A DNA stretch of 64,000 nt from Duganella sacchari (GTDB taxonomy: Bacteria > Pseudomonadota > Gammaproteobacteria > Burkholderiales > Burkholderiaceae_D). Where the stretch lies: contig NZ_FRCX01000001.1 in NCBI RefSeq assembly GCF_900143065.1, positions 372,001-436,000 of the forward strand. Direction: 5' to 3'. The notes under the pieces were generated by a model. The model was not told the origin of the DNA. It made no database searches and saw only the letters and a list, made by a program, of their open reading frames with translations. The translations under genes were made by a program, and so were the position numbers. This document shows positions 47,222 through 56,386 of the stretch, one piece after another (the stretch's first letter is position 1; the number at the start of each line of letters is the position of its first letter).

Positions 47222-49465
47222 TCAAAAGAAGGCATAGGAAAACTGCACGCCCAGCGTGCGCGGCGCGGCCAGGTTGATGCGGGCCGGCCCGCCCATGGCG
47301 CTCAGCGTGGTATCGGCGGAGGTCTGCGCGCGGTGGTCCAGCAGGTTGCGCACAAAAAAGCCGATGCTGGCGCGCCCCAGTTCGATGCCACCACGCAGGT
47401 CGATCATGGTGTAGGCGGGCAACCGGTACAAAGGGTTAGCCGGCGGCCGCACGAAGGCATTGAAGCGCTCACCCGTGTAGCGCAGGGATGCGCCCAGGTA
47501 GGCATGGTTGCCGTCTACCGAAAAATCGCGGTCCACCTGCACCGCGCCAGCCACCCGCGCCGCGTCGGGCAGGCGCTCGCCGGCTTTGCCGCCGAGGTCT
47601 GGGCTGTCGTCACGGAGTTTCGCATCGATCAGACTGAGCGCGGCCGCCACGCGCACATCCTCGGCCGGCTTGGCGCGCAAGGTTGCTTCGATCCCCCGTG
47701 AGCGGGCGCGTCCTGCATTGCCGATGCCGGAAAACCCGGCGTTCGCGGTGAACACTTGCATGTCTTTCCAGTCGATCTGGTACACGGCCAGTTCGGCCGA
47801 TACTTTGCCTGGTACCAGGTCGCCCTTCCAGCCGGCTTCGTAGCTCCACAGGGTATCGGACGCAAACGATGGTTTGTTGAGCGGCTCGCCCGTGAGCGGG
47901 TTGCGGATCACCGGCAGCGGTCCGCCGGGACGGTAGCCGCTGGCGGCGCGTACGTACAATGCGTGGCGTGGCGCCGGCCGCCAGCGTGCTGTCGCCATCC
48001 AGGTCGTCACATCTTCAGACGACTCGGCTGTCGGCTGCGGGGCTGGCGCGAACAGGCCGGCGAAGCGCTGATCGAGATGCTGGGTGTTATGGCTACGGCG
48101 TACACCCAGGGTCACGTCGGTGCGCTCGTTGAGGAAATACGTGCCGGTGCCAAACACGGCCGCTTCGCGGAAGGTGGAGGGAAATTGTGCATCCGCCAGC
48201 AAGGGCTGGACCGGTTCGAATGCCGCATTCAGTGGCTGCAAGTGCTGCGACTTGGCGCCAACCTCATTGGTATAGAACGCTCCCGCCAGCCATTCGAATA
48301 CCCGGCTACGTGGTGACGTCAGCCGGATCTCCTGGCTTACCTTGCGGTTGTAGAAGCTGTAGTCCAGCGCATAACCCGGTGCGCTGATGCCTAGCGGCGC
48401 CAGATAAGGCACGTACAGTGCGGACGGATCGGCGCGGCCGTCATTGCGTGAACGCTGCCAGCCGGTAATCGCATCCAGCGTCGCCCAGTGCAGGTCGGCC
48501 TTGATCGCCAGCGACAACAGGTCGTTATGCACTTTGACCGGTTCGTTGACGAACAGCCGTTTGGTTTGCCGTCCATCCACTGGCTGCCCGGTCGCAATCT
48601 GGACATCTTCGGTGGACGAGCCGTCACGCTGCTGGGACTGGGTCAGCGCGGTAAGCCGCAGCGACAGATCCTTGCTCGGTGTCAGCAGCAGCGCCACGCG
48701 TGCGCCGTTGGTCAGCGAGCCATCAACTACCTGATCGCTATGGTTACGGTCGTGCACGAAACCGCCCTCCTTGCGCTGATACAGCGTGGCGCGCAGCGCG
48801 GCAACGCCATCACTCAGCGGCAGATTGAACACGCCGCGCGCCACGTGGCTCAATTCACCGTGCCGGGCGTTGGACAGTTCCGTGGTGACGTTGGTCACAC
48901 GCTCATGCGTGTCCGGTTCGACCGCGACATACTTGATCAAGCCGCCCATCGCGCCAGCGCCATAGAGTGTTCCCTGAGGACCGCGCAAGACCTCGGCCGC
49001 CGCCAGATCGAACAGGCCCAGATCCAACGCACTGGAACCGCCACCCGCATAGCCGGAACTGGAGCCGAAGGGGACATCATCGATATACATGCTGACCGTG
49101 GCGCCAACCTGCGAACCGGTCGAGATGCCGCGCATGGTGACCTGGCTTTGTCCCGTACCACTGCCGGCTTCGTTGTAGTTCACGCCTGGCAGCAGCGCGG
49201 CCAGATCGGCCAGCGATTGATAGCCGGACCGCTCCAGAGCCTCGCCCCGTACCACATCTGCGGTGAGCGGCACTTCGCGCGCCGGCTCGCGGCGGCGCTG
49301 TGCCGTGACGACCACGGTTTCAATCGCCTCGGACGCCGCTGCGGCATCTGGGCGGGCATTTTGTGCCGCTACGGTGAAAGGGAAAGCGCCACATGCGGCA
49401 AGTACCGCAAGAGGCAGGGATCGGCCATGAAAGGTCCAGCCGGGACCAGGTATACGTCCACGCAT
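47222..49465 (-). CDS. TonB-dependent outer-membrane receptor
   Basis: A 747-residue receptor. A signal peptide (PLAVLAACGAFPFTVAAQ) is followed by a TonB-box-like ETVVVTAQRR, a plug domain (SGYQSLADLAALLPGVNYN, VTMRGIS) and a beta-barrel ending in the C-terminal aromatic (QFSYAFF). Start 49465 is chosen: GGAG lies six bases before it, whereas the ATG at 49477 abuts the operator and has no room for a ribosome site. It should import a large ligand into the periplasm. In this cluster a peptide is more likely than a siderophore (inference). Confidence 0.93.
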   Translation of the reverse strand: MRGRIPGPGWTFHGRSLPLAVLAACGAFPFTVAAQNARPDAAAASEAIETVVVTAQRRREPAREVPLTADVVRGEALERSGYQSLADLAALLPGVNYNEAGSGTGQSQVTMRGISTGSQVGATVSMYIDDVPFGSSSGYAGGGSSALDLGLFDLAAAEVLRGPQGTLYGAGAMGGLIKYVAVEPDTHERVTNVTTELSNARHGELSHVARGVFNLPLSDGVAALRATLYQRKEGGFVHDRNHSDQVVDGSLTNGARVALLLTPSKDLSLRLTALTQSQQRDGSSTEDVQIATGQPVDGRQTKRLFVNEPVKVHNDLLSLAIKADLHWATLDAITGWQRSRNDGRADPSALYVPYLAPLGISAPGYALDYSFYNRKVSQEIRLTSPRSRVFEWLAGAFYTNEVGAKSQHLQPLNAAFEPVQPLLADAQFPSTFREAAVFGTGTYFLNERTDVTLGVRRSHNTQHLDQRFAGLFAPAPQPTAESSEDVTTWMATARWRPAPRHALYVRAASGYRPGGPLPVIRNPLTGEPLNKPSFASDTLWSYEAGWKGDLVPGKVSAELAVYQIDWKDMQVFTANAGFSGIGNAGRARSRGIEATLRAKPAEDVRVAAALSLIDAKLRDDSPDLGGKAGERLPDAARVAGAVQVDRDFSVDGNHAYLGASLRYTGERFNAFVRPPANPLYRLPAYTMIDLRGGIELGRASIGFFVRNLLDHRAQTSADTTLSAMGGPARINLAAPRTLGVQFSYAFF

Positions 49466-49477
49466 CTTTGTCTCCAT

Positions 49478-49495
49478 AATGAATGATTGTTCATT
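49478..49495. promoter_or_regulatory. TetR-type operator before the TonB-receptor gene
   Basis: AATGAA-N6-TTCATT, perfect six-base arms, 12 bases upstream of the chosen start codon and thus over the likely transcription start. It shares size and core sequence with 45571-45588. The remaining bases up to 49697 hold the promoter region and show nothing gene-like. Confidence 0.65.
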
Positions 49496-49697
49496 TTTTT
49501 ATTGATTATGGATTCAGTATTCCGTCAACGCAAGAAGAATCTTTCAAATTGTTGCATGGCCGTTCGCCACGCCAAATGCTGGCAGAGCCGCTGTAACTGC
49601 TGGTCTTCAGGTGGATAGTGAGCGCGCCCTACTGCACGGGTGTGCATGACGATGCGGAGGAAGTGCAGGCAACGAACAGCGCCTGGTGTGCTCGGTC

Positions 49698-50747
49698 CTA
49701 TGCAGAAACCGGTGGGTGCACCGGCGGGATTCTGACGCGCAGGGCGTCGACGAAAGCGTCGGGTTTGTCGAGGCTGAGGTAGATTCTGGAGACAGGCCGC
49801 ACGCGGCCAAAACCGTTCGCCAGCTTGCTGTTTTGCTGCAGCTGAATCTCGACATTCAGGCTGCCAAACTGCCGGAAGCGCAGGATACCACGCTGGCGGC
49901 GGATGTCGTTGCTGCAGCGGACCACTGATTCGATCATCGCGTAAGGCACTTCGCGGTCGTCGGCAAACACGCCATTCCGGATCAGCAGTGCGTCGCTATC
50001 GAGCGAGATGGGCCGCCACTGGCTGGCGCGGTATTCCGCCACCAGATACAGCATCGACCACAAGCTCAGGATGTCCACCAGCCACGCCGCCCATGGTCTC
50101 ACTGACATCAGGTGCAGCATGAAGTGCGACAACGGCATTTCAAACAGCATCACCATGATGAAGGCGAACTGGTTGGACACATTGCCGTCGTTCTTGTCAT
50201 AGCTGAAGTGCTGCTCGCCGCGAAAGCGCAGTTGCTCGCCGTTGCGCATGAACAGTGCGTAGTACCAGATCCGCATTTCAAACAAGGCAAACGGCGCGAA
50301 GCCACTGTGTCCAAAGCGGCCACGAACGGCCGTCGCCAGCGCCTCGTCGGCATTTCCGCTCAATTGCAGCAAACCCTTTACGCGACGTGCGACCAGCACC
50401 AGCAAATAGATTTCCAGCGCACACTCGGCCAGCACCAGCAGCAGCCAGTAGCTTTCGATACCGCGCCACAGATGTTTGCTTTCATCGGGTATCACCGCGC
50501 GGCCCACCAGCAAACCCGCAGCGACAATGCCCAGCCATGCCATCAGGAAGCGCTTTAACGGCGGGCGAAACAGGAAGTAGTACAGCAGAGGAATGGAGAA
50601 CAGCACGTCACCCAGCAAGGGCCACTCAGCCATGTTGCGGCCGTAGTCATTGGCGACAAACGGGATACGGAAGTAACAGTAATGCGCGAAGATGACAGTC
50701 AATACGATCAGAGAGAACCAGTGTTTTTTACTCATCCTGCCTGTCAT
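49698..50747 (-). CDS. Multi-pass membrane protein, unknown
   Basis: A 349-residue inner-membrane protein with about six hydrophobic helices (roughly residues 10-28, 43-62, 66-85, 98-120, 190-212 and 218-238). A cytoplasmic-looking C-terminal domain (about 245-349) has a beta-rich pattern (LLIRNGVFADDREVPYAMIE, ILRFRQFGSLNVEIQL) that recalls bacterial PH domains. Start 50747 has AGGAG seven bases upstream. No family name can be given. Confidence 0.65.
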   Translation of the reverse strand: MTGRMSKKHWFSLIVLTVIFAHYCYFRIPFVANDYGRNMAEWPLLGDVLFSIPLLYYFLFRPPLKRFLMAWLGIVAAGLLVGRAVIPDESKHLWRGIESYWLLLVLAECALEIYLLVLVARRVKGLLQLSGNADEALATAVRGRFGHSGFAPFALFEMRIWYYALFMRNGEQLRFRGEQHFSYDKNDGNVSNQFAFIMVMLFEMPLSHFMLHLMSVRPWAAWLVDILSLWSMLYLVAEYRASQWRPISLDSDALLIRNGVFADDREVPYAMIESVVRCSNDIRRQRGILRFRQFGSLNVEIQLQQNSKLANGFGRVRPVSRIYLSLDKPDAFVDALRVRIPPVHPPVSA

Positions 50748-50811
50748 GACGGCTCCTGTGGAGGGACAACATCAAGAGTATATCTCTCCACAAAAGACTT
50801 TGCTGGCGACC

Positions 50812-52380
50812 TTATTTAAAGGCCTTGATCAGCGCGTCGAACTTCACTTTCAGCGACTCGTCATGCGGCGTAATGGGTGGCACTTCGCGCTGGATTTCCA
50901 GCAGCTGGTAGACCGCCATCTGCGCCGCGCGCACCGAGTACTCTACCGTGAACACCACATCATCCGGCACCTCGACGAACTGGCTGACGAAGGCCAGGTT
51001 GCGCGAGCCTTTCGGCACCGGCAATGGACGGTCGCTGTACTGGCGCGGCATGAACATGCTGGTGATGTAAGGCATGCGGCATGGGATGCAGTTCGCCGTC
51101 GCCATCACTTCTTCATAATCGAAGTTCAGATGGCCGCACAGTTCGCGCAGTATCTCTTCACCACTGCACTCCGCCATCGGCTTGGCGACGAAGTTACCGA
51201 CGCGGTCTGGATGCAGGCCATAGCCCCAGAACACCTGCACACCTTCCGGCTGGCCTACAAAGTGCGGCTGGTGCGCCAGCACCACGGACATGAACCAGTT
51301 GGAATCCTTGAACGTCACCAGCCCCCCGGTGCCCGCGCGGTTGCCAGTGAACTTCTCCATGCGGTCAAAGAACGCCGGCTGTTTCAGCGTCACGGTGAAG
51401 GACTCCCACCACGATTCGGGAATGCTGGAATTGAATGCGGCCGGATTGCCGAACTGCGGACGTCCTTGCGCCAGCTTTTCCCACAAAGCCCAGCCCTGGC
51501 TGTCGTCTTTATCCAGCTTGGGCGGTGCGCTGAACATGCTGCCGTAGCTGGAGGCATCCGTCATCGAGGCATTCTGGAAGAACACCAGGTCTTCCGGGCG
51601 CACGCGGAGGATCCTGGCTTCGCCATCCTGCGTGTAATGGATGGCGGTGACCGTCGAGGCGTCATCGGTCAATTCCAGATCATGCACCGTGCTGTTGAAG
51701 GCAATCTGCACGCCCTGCTGATGCAGCCAGTGCTGCAAAGGACGTACGAAGGAATCGTACTGGTTGTAGACCGTACGCTTCACGCCTTCCAGCGTCTCGA
51801 TGCGCGAGAACTCCATCATGAAGCGATGCAGGTAGCGCTTGAACTCCACCGCGCTATGCCACGGCTGGAACGCAAACGTGGTCGCCCACATGTACCAGAA
51901 TTTGGTGTCGAAGAATTCCGGCGACAGCCAGTCGGTAATGGCGCTGTTACCCAGCGTTGCTTCATCCGCTTCGGTGAGCTTGACCAGCTCCAGCCGGTCC
52001 TGCATGGAGAAGCCCATGGATGTGACATCAACCTTGAAGCGGTTGCGATCCACCAGCCGCGCGCGCGAGTGGGACTTGTTGGCTTCATTGAAGGCCACCG
52101 TCTCCTCATACACTGTGCGCCCAGGATGCTCCAGCGATGGGATGCTCTTGAAGAGATCCCAGGTGCATTCGTAGTTGTCGGTGGTGAGCATGCGGCCGCC
52201 GCGTAGCGTGTAGCCGCTGTCCGGGTTGCCGCCACCATCCAGGCTGCCGCCTGCCAATGGCATCGCCTCAAAGATGGTGATGTCGCTGCCGGCCACGCCA
52301 CCGTCGCGGATCATGAATGCCGCCGCAGCCAGCGAGCCGATGCCGCCGCCGATCAGATAAGCTTTGATGGGATGATTCAT
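50812..52380 (-). CDS. ohyA: Oleate hydratase
   Basis: A 522-residue FAD enzyme that adds water to the cis-9 double bond of unsaturated fatty acids, giving 10-hydroxy fatty acids. Family marks: IGGGIGSLAAAAFMIRDGG, the GGSLDGGG flavin loop, TLRGGRMLTTDNYECTWDLF, and the YITSMFMPRQYSDRP region near the C-terminus. Start 52380 (MNHPIKAYL) has AAGGAG seven bases upstream. An in-frame extension to 52476 crosses a terminator and is rejected. Possible role in detoxifying free oleate. Confidence 0.95.
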   Translation of the reverse strand: MNHPIKAYLIGGGIGSLAAAAFMIRDGGVAGSDITIFEAMPLAGGSLDGGGNPDSGYTLRGGRMLTTDNYECTWDLFKSIPSLEHPGRTVYEETVAFNEANKSHSRARLVDRNRFKVDVTSMGFSMQDRLELVKLTEADEATLGNSAITDWLSPEFFDTKFWYMWATTFAFQPWHSAVEFKRYLHRFMMEFSRIETLEGVKRTVYNQYDSFVRPLQHWLHQQGVQIAFNSTVHDLELTDDASTVTAIHYTQDGEARILRVRPEDLVFFQNASMTDASSYGSMFSAPPKLDKDDSQGWALWEKLAQGRPQFGNPAAFNSSIPESWWESFTVTLKQPAFFDRMEKFTGNRAGTGGLVTFKDSNWFMSVVLAHQPHFVGQPEGVQVFWGYGLHPDRVGNFVAKPMAECSGEEILRELCGHLNFDYEEVMATANCIPCRMPYITSMFMPRQYSDRPLPVPKGSRNLAFVSQFVEVPDDVVFTVEYSVRAAQMAVYQLLEIQREVPPITPHDESLKVKFDALIKAFK

Positions 52381-52465
52381 GCGCCTACTCCTTTTCATTG
52401 ATATGTCAATGATTTTAGGCGGCGAAAATATGCGAGGTCTGTGCGATAGATCAAAGAAAATAAAA

Positions 52466-52490
52466 AAGCTCCCCAAGCTGAGGGGAGCTT
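52466..52490 (-). terminator. Rho-independent terminator of the glycoside operon
   Basis: AAGCTCCCC and GGGGAGCTT arms around AAGCTG, followed on the minus strand by a run of T residues. It lies 23 bases after the sugar-transporter stop and closes the 59055-52513 operon. Confidence 0.9.
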
Positions 52491-52512
52491 CTAAAAGGCG
52501 CTTCGGAAAAGC

Positions 52513-53799
52513 TTATTCCTCCGTGTACATATTCGCGTATTTCACGCCAAAGTACAGGATGAACAGATAGCAGGCCGCCGGCACCAGGAAGGACAGCTGC
52601 AGGCTGATGTTATCGGCCAGCAGGCCTTGCGCGAACGGCACCAGCGCGCCGCCCACAATCGCCATGCACAGCAGGCCCGAGCCCTGGCCAGTCAATGGAC
52701 CCAGCTTGTTCAGCGCCATCGAGAAGATGGTCGGGAACATGATCGAGTTGAACAAGCCTACCGCCAGCAGCGACCACATCGCCAGCGCGCCGCCGCTAAA
52801 GATGGCCACCAGTACCAGAACAATCACGGCGGCGGCGTTGAAGGCCAGCGCCTTGCCTGGGCTGATAGTGCGCATCACTGCGAAGCCGATGAAGCGGCCG
52901 ACCATGGCGCCACCCCAGTAATAGCTGACGTAAGGCGCGGCATCCGCTGCAGAAAGGCCGGCAACGTGTGCATCACCCATGAAGTTAATCAGGAAGCTGC
53001 CGATGCTGACTTCCCCACCCACGTACAGGAAGATGGCAACCACGCCCAGCGCCAGGTGGCGGTGCTTGAGCACCTCGGTGAAGCCGCCTTGTGCGCCGCC
53101 CGTTGCCGTATCGATGATCTTCGGCAGACGCGCCAGCGAGAACAGGATCGCCAGCACCAGCAGTGCGCCAGCCAGCGCCAGGTAAGGACCTTGCACGCTG
53201 GCCGCTTGTGCGTGGTGATAGGCTGCCAGCTGTTCGGTGGTCAGCTTGGCCAGGTCGGCCGAGCTCAGAACGCCACCGGCCAGGATCAGCATGCCGCCCA
53301 GCGTTGGCGCAACGGTGGTGCCCAGCGAGTTGAAGGCCTGGGTCAGCGTCAGACGGCTGGATGCCGTACGCGCGTCGCCCAATATCGCCACGTAAGGATT
53401 GGCGGCCACCTGCAGGATGGTGATGCCACCAGCCAGCACGAAGAAAGCAATCAGGAACAGCGTATAGCCGCTGGTTGCCGCTGGGTAGAACAGCGCGCAA
53501 CCGGCCGCCGCAATCGTCAGGCCTGCCACGGCGCCGTTCTGGTAACCGATCTTCTTGATGAGCATACCGGCCGGCAGCGAAACAATGAAGTACGCGCCGA
53601 AGAAGCAGAACTGCACCAGCATCGCCTGCACATAGGTCAGCGTGTACACCGCCTTCAGGTGGGGAATCAGCACGTCATTCAGGGACGTCAGCAAACCCCA
53701 CATGAAAAACAGGATAGTGACGATGACCAGCGGGCCGGTATTGCCGCCCGCCTGCGACTGCCCGGATGCTACCGGTGCAGCTTGCGAATAGTGTTCCAT
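52513..53799 (-). CDS. Sugar MFS transporter (FucP/GluP type)
   Basis: A 428-residue transporter with twelve helices, of the fucose/glucose-galactose:proton symporter family. The typical first-helix pattern FFMWGLLTSLNDVLIPHLKA is near residues 31-50, followed by MLVQFCFFGAYFIVSLPAG. It is the last gene of the glycoside-hydrolase operon and likely imports glucose or a short beta-glucoside released by the enzymes. Confidence 0.92.
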   Translation of the reverse strand: MEHYSQAAPVASGQSQAGGNTGPLVIVTILFFMWGLLTSLNDVLIPHLKAVYTLTYVQAMLVQFCFFGAYFIVSLPAGMLIKKIGYQNGAVAGLTIAAAGCALFYPAATSGYTLFLIAFFVLAGGITILQVAANPYVAILGDARTASSRLTLTQAFNSLGTTVAPTLGGMLILAGGVLSSADLAKLTTEQLAAYHHAQAASVQGPYLALAGALLVLAILFSLARLPKIIDTATGGAQGGFTEVLKHRHLALGVVAIFLYVGGEVSIGSFLINFMGDAHVAGLSAADAAPYVSYYWGGAMVGRFIGFAVMRTISPGKALAFNAAAVIVLVLVAIFSGGALAMWSLLAVGLFNSIMFPTIFSMALNKLGPLTGQGSGLLCMAIVGGALVPFAQGLLADNISLQLSFLVPAACYLFILYFGVKYANMYTEE

Positions 53800-53833
53800 A
53801 CTCTTACTTTCTCCTCGTTATACGCTTCTTTAT

Positions 53834-56362
53834 TTATTTGAAGTCCCCACATGCCAGCGCATCCTTGTCCTTGGCAGCGCCGCCAACCACCTGGATGTTG
53901 GCAAACGTCGCCGCAAACGGTGCGTCGGCGGCCACGCTGAATGGCGTGCTCAGTGCCGCCAGCGGCAGTCCTTTGGCGCCGAAGCAGGCCAATGGAATCT
54001 TGACCGTCTGCTTGCCTTTGCCGGCCAGCTTCTGGAATACCGTGCTGGCGTCCAGCGCCACTGTCTCCATGCCAATGGAAACCTTGCCTTGCGGCGCAGC
54101 CGACACGATAGCATCAAACTGCAGTGCACCGTCAGCCAATGCGTAGGCAGGCACCTTGATAGCCTTGCTGGATTGTGCTTCCAGCTTGGCCGGACCGGTC
54201 CAGGTGAGGCGCTTGGCGTCCTGCTGGGTGTTGATCTGTGCAGTTTCCACTTTCACGGTGGGCAGGTTGTGTACCGCGTTCAGGTCGGCGCCCAGTGCGA
54301 CGCGCTTGTCGCCGCTGGTGACGTACAGGGCGTAGGTCGAACGGTCAGTCGGGTTATAGATCGGCACCGCCAGCGATTTGCCGCAGCCGCCTTCCGGATA
54401 GCTGGTGTCCAGCGCCGCCACCGTGGTCTTGCTGCTGTAGTTCAGGCCATAGCCGTATTTGAACAGTGGATCGTAGTTGGCGTCACCCACGTTCAGCGGC
54501 GACTGGCACGCAGACTTCGGCCACGAGAAGGACAGCTTGCCGCGGAAGTCGGCGTTGATCTTGCCGTCGGCCTTGCGGAACAAGACATCGGACACACCCT
54601 TGCCTTCCGTGCCAGGCAGCCATGCGGCCACAAAGCTGTCCGACAAATTCAGCAGGTCATTGGTGTACAGCGGACGACCGGTGATCGCCACCGTCACCAC
54701 TGGTTTGCCCTTGCCTGATACGGCCTGCAGCACCGCCAGGTCTTCCGGATGGCGTCCCGACAGGCGCAGCGTGCCAGCGGGACCGATGTCGCCATCGCCT
54801 TCCGCATACGGGGTCTCGCCGATGACCGCGATCACCGCATCAAACTTGCTGACATCAACCCCAGCGGCGTTTTCGCTATAGGTGACGTTGTCCTTGCCGG
54901 CAGCATCCTGGATACCTGCCAGGATGGTGTCGCTGACCGGATAGTCGCTGTTCTTGTTGTCGGTGCCCTGCCAGGTCAGCGACCAGCCGCCCGACTGGTT
55001 GGCCATGTTGTCAGCGCTCTTGCCGACCACGAGGATTTTCTTGCCGCGCGCAAGTGGCAGCACGCCGCCATTATTCTTCAGCAGGACCAGCGATTCACGC
55101 ACGGCCTGGCGCGCCAGCGCGCGGTCTTGCAGCACTTCCTGCTTGCCGGCGTAGATGTTCTGCGACGGCTTCTTGCCATCGAACAGACCGGCGCGCAGCT
55201 TGACGCGCAGGATGCGGGTTACCGCATCATCGATACGCGACATCGGAATCTCGCCCTTCTCTACCTGCGCGATGGTGTTGGCGATGAAGGGCTTCCACTT
55301 CTCCGGCACCATCACCATGTCCACACCGGCATTGATGGCGGCGGCGCAGCTGTCTTCGGCGCAGCCTGGCACTTCGGTGATGGCGTTCCAGTCGCTGACC
55401 ACCAGGCCATCAAAGCCCATCTTCTCTTTCAGTGCGACGGTCAGCAGCTCTTTACTGCCGTGCATTTTGCCGTGGTCCTTGCCGCCCTTGACGTCGTTCC
55501 AGCTATTGAACGACGCCATCACGGTCTGCACGCCTGCTTCCAGCGCGGGGTAGTAGCCCTGCGCGTGAATGTTAATCATCTCCGACATGGTGGACTGGTT
55601 GACGCCGCGGTCCTTGCCTTCGGCCGTGCCGCCATCGCCGACGAAGTGCTTGGCAGTTGCGACGACGGTGTTGTCCGATTTCAGATCGCCCTGCAGACCT
55701 TTGACGTAGACGCCCGAGTATTCTTTAACGATCGCCGCATCTTCCGAGAAGCTTTCGTAGGTGCGGCCCCAGCGATCGTCACGCACCACCGCCAGCGTTG
55801 GCGCAAACACCCAGTCGATACCGGTGGCACGCACCGCCTTGGCCACCGACTTGGCCATCTCGCCTATCAGCTTGGCGTCATGCGCGGCACCGAGGCCAAT
55901 GTTATGCGGGAACAGCGTGGCGCCGTACATATTCGAGTTGCCGTGCATGGCGTCGATGCCCCAGATGACCGGCACTTGCACCTTCATGTCGGTGCTCATG
56001 GACGCGTCGTAGTAAGCGTCGGCCAGCTTGACCCAGTCCGCAGCGCTGGCATGCTTGTTCCCTTGCGGCCAGCTGCCGCCGCCATTCAGCACGGAGCCGA
56101 TGTAGTACTTGCGGATGTCTTCAGGCGTGCTGAATTTGATTTCCGGCTGGGTCATCTGACCGATTTTCTGCGCCAGCGTCATGCCTGCCACGATCTGCTT
56201 GATGCGCGCTTCCATGGCCTTGTCCTGCTTGACGGCGCTGGTGATATGCGGCCAGTCGGTCAGCGGTTTGGCGGCCGGTGCGGCGACGGCGTTGATGCCC
56301 AGTGCCAGCGTGGCAGTGGCGGCCAGCACGGCGCGGCGCAGGATGTGGTTATGCGAATTCAT
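53834..56362 (-). CDS. Exported GH3 beta-glucosidase / exo-beta-glucanase
   Basis: An 842-residue glycoside hydrolase family 3 enzyme. A signal peptide covers residues 1-28 (AVLAATATLALGINAVAA). The (beta/alpha)8 domain contains the catalytic nucleophile Asp in GFDGLVVSDWNAI (near 320). The second alpha/beta sandwich starts about 410, and a C-terminal beta domain of about 160 residues (after YGYGLNYSS) resembles a carbohydrate-binding module. It removes glucose from beta-1,3/1,4 oligosaccharides in the periplasm or outside. Second-last gene of the operon. Confidence 0.93.
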   Translation of the reverse strand: MNSHNHILRRAVLAATATLALGINAVAAPAAKPLTDWPHITSAVKQDKAMEARIKQIVAGMTLAQKIGQMTQPEIKFSTPEDIRKYYIGSVLNGGGSWPQGNKHASAADWVKLADAYYDASMSTDMKVQVPVIWGIDAMHGNSNMYGATLFPHNIGLGAAHDAKLIGEMAKSVAKAVRATGIDWVFAPTLAVVRDDRWGRTYESFSEDAAIVKEYSGVYVKGLQGDLKSDNTVVATAKHFVGDGGTAEGKDRGVNQSTMSEMINIHAQGYYPALEAGVQTVMASFNSWNDVKGGKDHGKMHGSKELLTVALKEKMGFDGLVVSDWNAITEVPGCAEDSCAAAINAGVDMVMVPEKWKPFIANTIAQVEKGEIPMSRIDDAVTRILRVKLRAGLFDGKKPSQNIYAGKQEVLQDRALARQAVRESLVLLKNNGGVLPLARGKKILVVGKSADNMANQSGGWSLTWQGTDNKNSDYPVSDTILAGIQDAAGKDNVTYSENAAGVDVSKFDAVIAVIGETPYAEGDGDIGPAGTLRLSGRHPEDLAVLQAVSGKGKPVVTVAITGRPLYTNDLLNLSDSFVAAWLPGTEGKGVSDVLFRKADGKINADFRGKLSFSWPKSACQSPLNVGDANYDPLFKYGYGLNYSSKTTVAALDTSYPEGGCGKSLAVPIYNPTDRSTYALYVTSGDKRVALGADLNAVHNLPTVKVETAQINTQQDAKRLTWTGPAKLEAQSSKAIKVPAYALADGALQFDAIVSAAPQGKVSIGMETVALDASTVFQKLAGKGKQTVKIPLACFGAKGLPLAALSTPFSVAADAPFAATFANIQVVGGAAKDKDALACGDFK

Positions 56363-56386
56363 TCAGTCTCTCTCCGTTTGTAGTTA

